From: Liriodendron chinense
Taxonomy: Eukaryota; Streptophyta; Magnoliopsida; Magnoliales; Magnoliaceae
Length of the DNA: 64,000 bases
Reading direction: 5' to 3'
NCBI GenBank assembly: GCA_003013855.2
Contig: ML058484.1
Location: 9,969,344 to 10,033,343 of the forward strand
The number at the start of each line of letters is the position of its first letter. The first letter of the stretch is position 1. The position numbers were made by a program, and so were the translations under genes. Below, in pieces: positions 60,501 to 64,000 of this stretch. The notes beneath the pieces were generated by a model. The model made no database searches and was not told where the DNA came from. It was given only the letters and a program-made list of their open reading frames with translations.

Positions 60501-61015
60501 TCCCAGATCATGACCTTGTTGAGAGGGTACTGAGGCTGGGGTCCGCCGCCGACGAGGGCGAGGATGTTGCATCGGAAGAGCATCTCAACGACGCCAACCC
60601 CACCACCATCAAAATCGCGGCGGAAGATCTCACGGAAGGGATCGCAATTGTAGATGCGGAAACCACGATCGGTGCCCGCGGTGAAGCAGCCATGGTCCTG
60701 GTTGAAGGAGACGTGAAGGAGGGAGGGCGATTCCTCCGTGGGCGATGGCAGAGGGGGATCGTTGTGGGAGGTTGCGATCGAGGGGAGAGAGAAATTGGAA
60801 AGGGTGTCCTGCTCATCATCTTCTTCGTCTTCCTCTCCTGCTTCTCCATCTCCGTTGTAGTCGTTCTCGCTATCGTTGTCGTCTCTGTTGTGGTTGTTTT
60901 GGACGCTGTGGGCGTCTTCAACAACAGCGGTTTGTTGCTGTGGTAGAGATGGAGATTGGTCGGGCATATGAGAGGGGAGGTGGGGAGATGAGGAAGGGAC
61001 AGAAAGGGCGGCCAT
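32293..61015 (-). CDS. ATG18: ATG18 (WIPI/PROPPIN) autophagy protein, four exons with giant introns
   Basis: Joined exons 61015-60098, 38622-38415, 33006-32880 and 32383-32293 give 1,344 nt, 447 residues plus stop. All junctions are GT-AG and in phase. The product is a seven-bladed beta-propeller PROPPIN that binds PI3P or PI(3,5)P2 on forming autophagosomes and works with ATG2 in membrane expansion. Residues 1-95 are a Pro/Ser-rich and very acidic leader. The propeller runs from about 98 (LLHVSFNQDHGCFTAGTDRG) through ATASTKGTLVRVFNT to the end. The phosphoinositide-binding F/LRRG motif appears as VRRG at 307-310, exactly at the exon 1/2 junction. The last exon ends MEFYNFLKPEETF, as in short plant ATG18a-type proteins (about 425 residues in Arabidopsis). 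Intron 1 (21,475 bp), intron 2 (5,408 bp) and intron 3 (496 bp) make the gene ~28.7 kb. No lesion is seen in any exon. The exact paralogue (a, c, d or e) is uncertain. Confidence 0.93.
32582..32628. repeat. (TTC)n microsatellite in ATG18 intron 3
   Basis: About 15 TTC units plus a T-run on the plus strand. On the transcribed strand this is GAA-rich, not a polypyrimidine tract. It lies about 200 bp upstream of the exon-4 acceptor. Confidence 0.9.
32880..33006 (-). CDS. ATG18: ATG18 exon 3
   Basis: 127 nt between acceptor CTGTAG|GGGTGTTG and donor GGAAG|GTAAGTG. It encodes GVLPKYFSSEWSVAQFRL, then HEGTQYIVAFGHQKNTVVILG (blade 7), ending MDG plus two bases of a Ser codon. Confidence 0.95.
33560..36250 (-). 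mobile_element. Decayed L1-type LINE in ATG18 intron 2
   Basis: Broken minus-strand frames run in the order of an L1 ORF2. An endonuclease part is near 36030-36230 (RGDLNTIRF, then LSDFI..NYLIDLP). The linker GPRPLNFENEWL is near 35875. Reverse transcriptase follows (KINMGKVYDNVE near 35090; RMGFKDKLWTECLSTAS-like in another frame near 35030; F.DD region near 34800). A zinc-finger-like end (NICIVCKRVLKSVCHILIH) is near 34240-34300. Many stops and shifts. The 5' end stops near 36250, where a MITE sits. It has the same orientation as ATG18. Confidence 0.75.
36256..37226. mobile_element. Non-autonomous hAT-type element at the LINE edge
   Basis: Inverted ends CAATGTTTTAAATAT and ATATTTCGAACATTG enclose 971 bp. 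Flanks GGACCAGA (36248-36255) and GGACCAGG (37227-37234) match 7/8, the hAT duplication length. Subterminal parts are rich in CGATATATCCC and GTGCGATA motifs. The AT-rich interior has two near-identical blocks (CAACCAGCTGTC.ATTGAGACTA at about 36549 and 36849). No transposase. Confidence 0.85.
38352..38376. repeat. (GAT)n microsatellite
   Basis: Eight GAT units in ATG18 intron 2, about 40 bp from the exon-2 donor. Confidence 0.9.
38415..38622 (-). CDS. ATG18: ATG18 exon 2
   Basis: 208 nt between acceptor GATGTAG|GTACGAAG and donor CAGGG|GTAAGATG. It encodes VRRGADRAEIYSLAFSA, then WLAVSSDKGTVHVFSLKV (blade 6) and the loop ending SSSLSFIR. It completes the lipid-binding motif begun at the end of exon 1, 21.5 kb away. 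Confidence 0.95.
39552..40560. repeat. 155-bp tandem array upstream of the hAT transposase
   Basis: The block TATGCACATGGTTTGCTATT recurs at about 39701, 39857, 40012, 40167, 40322 and 40477 (spacing 155-156), with a variant first copy at 39552. That makes about 6.5 units. Each has TTTAATTTCGGAATAATTT, TTAAAGGTTG.AT and GTGTTACTTATAATAGAA. The array ends about 290 bp before the transposase ATG. It may be a subterminal or promoter region of the hAT element. Confidence 0.95.
40848..43950 (+). pseudogene. hAT-superfamily transposase gene with BED finger and DUF659, frameshifted
   Basis: In order: a BED zinc finger (CNYCDRVISGGITRLKQHLAH, about 40945-41005), a charged and Gly/Ser-rich linker, DUF659 (CTIMCDGWTGPTRRS, then VTDNEATYKSAGNM and CIDLILEDIGK), and the C-terminal hAT dimerisation domain (LHPADWWINFGEDTPALQ, then SSSSCERNWS). 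The catalytic Asp (CDGWT), Asp (TDN) and Glu (CERNW) are present. Three small indels break the frame: near 40858, near 41862 (2 bases short or 1 extra), and near 42035. Otherwise it is well preserved. After the dimerisation domain comes a ~285-residue acidic, Pro/Tyr/Ser-rich tail ending SRFSFWW. It is antisense to ATG18 within intron 1. I could not pair its terminal inverted repeats. Confidence 0.9.
43951..45239. other. Intron DNA 3' of the hAT gene
   Basis: Presumably the hAT 3' flank. A MITE-like segment at about 44560-44662 is rich in CCGTATCGG / CCGATACGG and ends CGGGACACCTTG. An 87-codon minus frame across it is a by-product. No gene. Confidence 0.5.
45240..46051. repeat. Duplicated segment X, copy A
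   Basis: Aligns directly with 51320-52124, about 6 kb away. Shared blocks include GGAGAAGCTTAGGAGGT, TAGATTACACTCTAGCTTAT, CAACAGCA..AGGATCAGGA, GAGATGGTTTACC and AGTAGCCCTCAAATTGCAG. Both copies run into the same copia LTR end on their right. Confidence 0.85.
46052..47330 (-). mobile_element. Copia LTR, copy A (apparently solo, carrying a MITE)
   Basis: Begins TGATAG at 46052 and resembles 56699-56795 plus 58881-59270, the LTR next to a primer-binding site. Shared blocks are GGGCC.ATGGGATTTGAC, ATGATCAACA.TTTAGATCGT and GGATCTCCA.CCAGA. About 46333-47060 is foreign (starts CAATGTTCGAAG, full of ATCGATAC/ATTATC motifs), probably a CAATGTT-type MITE. The upper LTR end is not sharp. Confidence 0.6.
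47331..49589. other. Intron DNA with a second CAATGTT-type element
   Basis: From about 47897 (CAATGTTCTAAATATC) to about 48900 (GATACTCTAAACATCTG), sequence rich in GATATTATC motifs looks like another hAT-type MITE, without a confirmed duplication. A (CA)n tract is at 48549-48587. About 49370-49557 is a CCGTAACGG-rich MITE-like stretch. No gene. Confidence 0.5.
48549..48587. repeat. (CA)n microsatellite
   Basis: About 19 CA units, one interrupted by CAGA. Confidence 0.9.
49590..50290 (-). pseudogene. Copia RNase H remnant
   Basis: The minus strand reads KGTKDLIL.YGGMNLELKE, then SISCYVCLLGGVIS, NHINIKYY and a final KRCWWIP-type segment. This is the order of a Ty1/copia RNase H and pol C-terminus (KGTKDLMLCYGG, KSTSGYVF, HIDIRYH, ADPLTKP). 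Many stops. Related to, but separate from, the remnant at 52160-53700. Confidence 0.7.
50605..51308. mobile_element. Fold-back element with ~330-bp arms (GTGGTCCAC family)
   Basis: The two halves are inverted copies for nearly their full length. Paired landmarks are GGAGGCTTTGACA / TGTCAAAGCCTCC, GATAATTTTGTCTGAC / GTCAGACAAAATCATC, GGGGCATGGATTAGGTGAGG / CCTCACCTAATCCATGCCCC and CTCAAGTGGACCACAC / GGTCCACCTGAGAT. Non-coding. Its flanks (50390-50600) recur near 62850-63020 next to the related fold-back. Confidence 0.8.
51320..52124. repeat. Duplicated segment X, copy B
   Basis: Partner of 45240-46051. It ends at TAATAGTGAGAGGCCCAGATGG (52125-52146), the stub of a copia LTR, after which copia internal sequence begins. 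Confidence 0.85.
52160..54070 (-). pseudogene. Copia pol remnant (integrase, reverse transcriptase, RNase H)
   Basis: Minus-strand fragments: integrase (KSDRGNEYTSETFNH near 53950), the start of reverse transcriptase (SYQNALLSPNLVDWVVSMD near 53230), VVKSFTQIEGVDHKGSFSSI, KSIYWLKQSSKHWCMGFH and the LILFLDVDDILLASND catalytic motif near 52710 (YVDD changed to DVDD), then RNase H (IPYASAVGSLMYTIL, KGTKDLMLCYGG). Several frameshifts and stops; inactive. Confidence 0.88.
54103..55020 (-). mobile_element. LINE 3' fragment inside the copia element
   Basis: The minus strand reads VWTYGAPLKIAAFC, then a zinc-finger-like region, and finally RKKWRLVMLAALWTIW, the usual end of a plant L1 ORF2. It finishes in an A-rich tail with ATAA repeats (plus-strand TTTATTTATTTA at 54103-54130). 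Strongly 5'-truncated. Confidence 0.7.
55021..56683 (-). other. Presumed gag region of the copia element, poorly preserved
   Basis: Lies between the LINE fragment and the primer-binding site, but I cannot read a reliable gag. It contains a ~74-bp tandem duplication at about 55287-55432 (unit TTAACTTTTCCATGTATAGA...), which opens a spurious 129-codon plus-strand frame. Confidence 0.45.
56684..56695 (-). other. Primer-binding site of the copia element
   Basis: Minus-strand TGGTATTAGAGC, one base from the initiator tRNA-Met complement, three bases inside the LTR end CTATCA. It proves that 56699 and upwards is a 5' LTR. Confidence 0.85.
57130..57425. repeat. Cluster of TTCGATATATCGAA palindromes
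   Basis: At least ten full or partial copies of TTCGATATATCGAA occur in under 300 bp, in the U3 part of the 2.1-kb LTR, at irregular spacing. Confidence 0.95.
58105..58205. repeat. Short direct repeat GAGTGGAGTCTAAATTGAGG
   Basis: A ~53-bp unit (ACTCATGAGTGGAGTCTAAA...GGTTGTAGGACCTTG) occurs twice in tandem within the 2.1-kb LTR. Confidence 0.85.
59227..59770. repeat. 275-bp tandem duplication between exon 1 and the copia element
   Basis: Two direct units start CCCACTAGTGGTT at 59227 and 59502. Both contain ATATCCAAC.GATAG.GCATCC, CTATCTAAAAAATCTCAT and AATTCCTTTCAA.TCCAACTT. They differ by about 10%. Confidence 0.9.
60098..61015 (-). CDS. ATG18: ATG18 exon 1
   Basis: 918 nt, 306 codons from ATG at 61015 to the donor GAG|GTATGCGG. 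It encodes the acidic leader and blades 1-5, ending DGTLQQE. A second in-frame Met at residue 17 (MPDQSP) is a possible alternative start. Strongly GC-richer than the flanking DNA, as expected for a conserved exon. Confidence 0.93.
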
Positions 61016-61966
61016 GGGAGGGTAGAATGGTGATTTTAGCGAAGGCTGGGGGCAATTATGACCATTAGATGTGAAATTTGCGTGGAGAAGGAGAAGTAGA
61101 GTGGTCCGCAGAGAACCTGTGGTAGCTGCCTTGATAGGGAAGGGAACAAATTATGGAAATTTTACGGAAATGCCCTTAAGTCTTGTTGTAGTTTGGGCTA
61201 GGGTTGTTGAAATGGGCTGGGCCTCACCGGCCGAAGTCTATCCTCCTATGGGCCGGGTTTGGCGACTAAGTAGGATTGGGAGGATTTTAGCCCAAAACTA
61301 ATTGGTAAGGGCTTAAAAACAAGTCCACCTAAGGCTCATAGGCCCAGTCTAGCCCATGGTTTTTTTCTACTTAGGTGGCTCCATGAGCTCGTTCGGCATT
61401 GAATCAAGTTGAGATTCGCCCTAGTTGGGCTGAGTCACGCTCTATTCTCAATCTCAAACTCACAGTATCGAGCCAGCTAAAATTTGGCTAGTTTAAATCC
61501 GCTCAGAGGACTCACAATTGACTTGATCAAGCCATTTTTATATTGTCATCTTCAAATCCAATCAAAGTAATCAATCTTCCTTTTTTTCTTTTTCCATTTC
61601 TTGCTCGCGCCTAACTTTGTACACAAATCGAGTCAGCTCGAAAAGCTCGCTCGGCTTTGCTCATAAAAGCTCGGTTCGACTCAATTCGTAGGGTAGATCA
61701 AGCCGAGCCTACTTTATGGACTTGTTGAAAATTTGAGCCAAGCTTAAGCTCGATTTGGCTCGGTTCAGCTCAAACAGAGCTGCTCATTTTTTTTTTTTTT
61801 AAATATATAAATATAAGCCTAAGCTTAATTCAGCTCAATTCAGCTTGAACCAGGTTCGGATAAGCTTGGTTTGTTTGTTTTTTTAAATATATAATATAAT
61901 ACAAATTATATAATATATAATATTTTTTTTATAAAATCGAGGGCCCTCACCTTAAACTTAATCATT

Positions 61967-61968
<2 letters not shown>

Positions 61969-62011
<43 letters not shown>

Positions 62012-62052
62012 CTCGACGCTCGGCCAACCAACGCCTAGCTTGACCTGCTCGA

Positions 62053-62100
<48 letters not shown>
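61969..62100. repeat. Two (TC)n microsatellites
   Basis: (TC)n at about 61969-62009 and again at 62055-62099, separated by 45 bp of unique sequence, about 1 kb upstream of the ATG18 start. Confidence 0.95.
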
Positions 62101-62102
<2 letters not shown>

Positions 62103-63089
62103 GTCGCCTAGCAAGTAAACGCCCAGTCCCCAAATGACCAAATCGACAGAGCTGCCCCCTCGACCCTCCATATTCGAAAGCTTGAATTTAGGCTCGAAAG
62201 CTCGTCCAAACCAAGTCGAGCTGCCCAGTTAGGCTTGATGACCAAGTCAAGCTGAGCTTAAGCCTAGCCACTTTGCTGGTTGAGGTGAGCTGAGCTTGGC
62301 AAAGCTCAATTTGATTCAACTTATGTATACCTCTATTTGTGCCCATTTTTCATTTCTTATGTGTTGGATCAGCAGCATCACTTTTTCTTGAGGCTCAATT
62401 AAAAGTTCATAAAGTTCAAGCTCAACAAAAAGCCAAGCGGGCTTGGTTTTCCTCACCCCCCTAGGAGAATATATTATCAAAGCATGTTTTCACTTTGACA
62501 CCATGTTAAACAACCACTTAATCTTAAAAGCTCGAGCTATTAGATGATGGTGTGTCAATATATACCAAGGGACTTTAACACAAGGTTTGACTTATACTCG
62601 TGCATGGAAAAACTTGATCCATATAGAATTTGGGTCTAGCCCTAAATTATAGGTCGAGCTTGTGGACAAGGCTGACCCAGTGCGTTCCTGGACCTTTAAC
62701 ATCCCTACATAGCTCATGGGCTGAGCTAGGCCTGTTTGGGTGATTTTTGCCTCATGAGGCTCTGAAAATTCCTCTGGGCTTGACTCCCTTTGCAAGAAGA
62801 CAAGCTGATCTGGCACATGCCTGAACCACGGATATCATCATGGGCTAAGCTAGGCCTACTTGGGCCAGAGTCTTTGTCTCATGGATAGGGCCCGGAAATT
62901 CTTTCTCCCAGCTTGTCTTGACTCCCTTTGCAAAAAGCTTTAAAAGGTCCAAAAAAAACATTTGGGCTGGGATACGCATCGAGGTTGACGCTCAAAAATA
63001 GATGGCCAGGACATAGATTGAGGGTATTTTTGTCATTTGATTACTTAAGCTTTCGCACATGGAAAAAGTTGGAATATATAGGATGATTT

Positions 63090-63610
63090 TGTCTGAAAGA
63101 CTGCTATTTAGGCAGAGTGGGCGCCAATTAAGTTAGGTATGGCCCACTTCTATGTATGTGTTGCATATCTATGTCGTCCATCCGTTTTTCAGGATCATTT
63201 TAGGGCATGGTTCCAAAAATGAGGCAGACACAAATCTTAGATGGACCACAAAGGATGGATTCAATTCCTACCATTAAAATCTTCTTTGGGGCACCAAAGT
63301 TTTGGATCAAGCTGTTATTCTTTTTTTTATTTCCCTTCATCCAGGTCTTTGTGACCTTATCAGCAGGTTGGATGGCAAATAAACATTACAGTGGGCCGTA
63401 TGAAAATTTTAACGGTGGGCGTTCAATCACCAATGGTTTCTTGTGGAGTGGTCCACCTGAGATTTGGATTTGCCTGGGATCATGCCTGAAAATCATATGG
63501 AAACGGATGGACGGTGTGGATGGATATAAAACGAATACATCGAGGTGGGCCCAACGTCAGGCCTCACCGAATCAGTTGTTCCCCTTCCCTCACCTAATCC
63601 TCCCCCTAGT
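63090..63610. mobile_element. Fold-back element of the GTGGTCCAC family
   Basis: The same layout as 50605-51308: left arm TGTCGTCCATCCGTTTTTCAGG...GCACCAAAGTTTTGGATCAAGCTG, centre CCCTTCATCCAGGTCTTTGTGACC, and right arm GTGGGCGTTCAATCACCAATGG...GGAAACGGATGGACGG. Adjacent left flank sequence is also shared, so a larger unit was probably mobilised or copied. Confidence 0.75.
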
Positions 63611-64000
63611 GGAGGTGGGCCTGATAACGCTGTGCGTTCCTAACCGTTTATTGAAGGGTGGCAGTATGGAATTGGAAGTCCATCTACCGTCCACGTAGCA
63701 TACATACACATGGATTCAGACTCGAGAGAAACGTGGGTCCCATCTTGGTCACGTATGCTGAAAACATCGTTTGGACCAGCTGGTTTTGCAGAATTCGGAC
63801 CATGAGCCTTTCTTTTAGCTGTCTATTCCATGGCCACGAATTGGACGGTTAGGATGGTGCAATTGTGGTTTTTTTTTTTCACTATGGCCCCACTCACACG
63901 GGACCAGGATTTCAATGCTCCACACTAACCTACCTGCATGCCACGTGGACGGTCGGTGATGAGCTGCCCCTAGAATGGAAGGTGTCAAGCGCGCAACAAA

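Larger units (their letters stand above)
61016..64000. other. Upstream region of ATG18; no further gene
   Basis: The ATG18 promoter and 5' UTR must lie just above 61015; I see no decisive core motif. 61370-62340 is rich in AGCTCG / CGAGCT strings, typical of a degenerate small transposon. Two CT tracts and a fold-back follow. 62540-63020 shares blocks with 8850 and 50390-50600. Confidence 0.6.

Noticed and set aside
60101..61068. Plus-strand frames of 281 and 107 codons across ATG18 exon 1
   Set aside because: Antisense shadows of a GC-rich conserved exon; no family resemblance.

Overview
This is a plant nuclear window. It has low GC, widely spaced genes, many microsatellites and many nested transposable elements. 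Several fold-back elements share a core of the type GTGGTCCAC(C/T)TGAGAT; I associate this dispersed repeat with magnoliid-type angiosperm genomes, but that placement comes from memory and is weak. I see no bacterial, organellar or viral genes, no tRNA or rRNA genes, and no CRISPR.

Three host loci can be supported. (1) A terminal exon of a phi-class glutathione S-transferase lies at 2395-2963 (minus). A tandemly duplicated, broken copy lies at about 5285-5702. (2) A single-exon DUF247 membrane protein lies at 21447-23288 (minus). Its N-terminal extension is made of a coding 87-bp minisatellite. (3) An ATG18 autophagy gene (PROPPIN, WD40 beta-propeller) lies on the minus strand from 61015 down to 32293. 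Its four exons (60098-61015, 38415-38622, 32880-33006, 32293-32383) join in frame to a predicted 447 residues. Introns 1 and 2 are about 21.5 kb and 5.4 kb and are packed with transposons, so the gene spans about 28.7 kb. Most of the window's right half is therefore intron.

Layout. 1-10 kb: a copia solo LTR, the GST segmental duplication, and small hAT-type elements. 10-12.4 kb: an internally deleted copia element with gag, protease and primer-binding site. 12.8-17.5 kb: a 4.7-kb LTR-like element with a perfect 5-bp target duplication. 18.3-19.8 kb: a long fold-back. 21.4-23.3 kb: DUF247, with a ~170-bp tandem array just upstream of it. 26.2-27.3 kb: remains of a gypsy element. 27.4-30.1 kb: two PIF-like elements in inverted array, inserted into a ~485-bp tandem repeat and themselves carrying a complete TRIM. 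32.3-61.0 kb: ATG18. Its intron 2 holds a decayed L1 LINE and a hAT-type MITE. Its intron 1 holds a 155-bp tandem array, a frameshifted hAT transposase gene with an unusual acidic and Tyr-rich tail, copia pol remains, a LINE fragment, a solo LTR rich in TTCGATATATCGAA palindromes, and two copies of one ~0.8-kb segment. 61-64 kb: intergenic simple repeats and another fold-back.

I found no convincing new biological system. The most informative points are the recovery of the split ATG18 gene, the repeat-extended DUF247 protein, and several transposon insertions whose history can be read from target duplications or internal empty sites.
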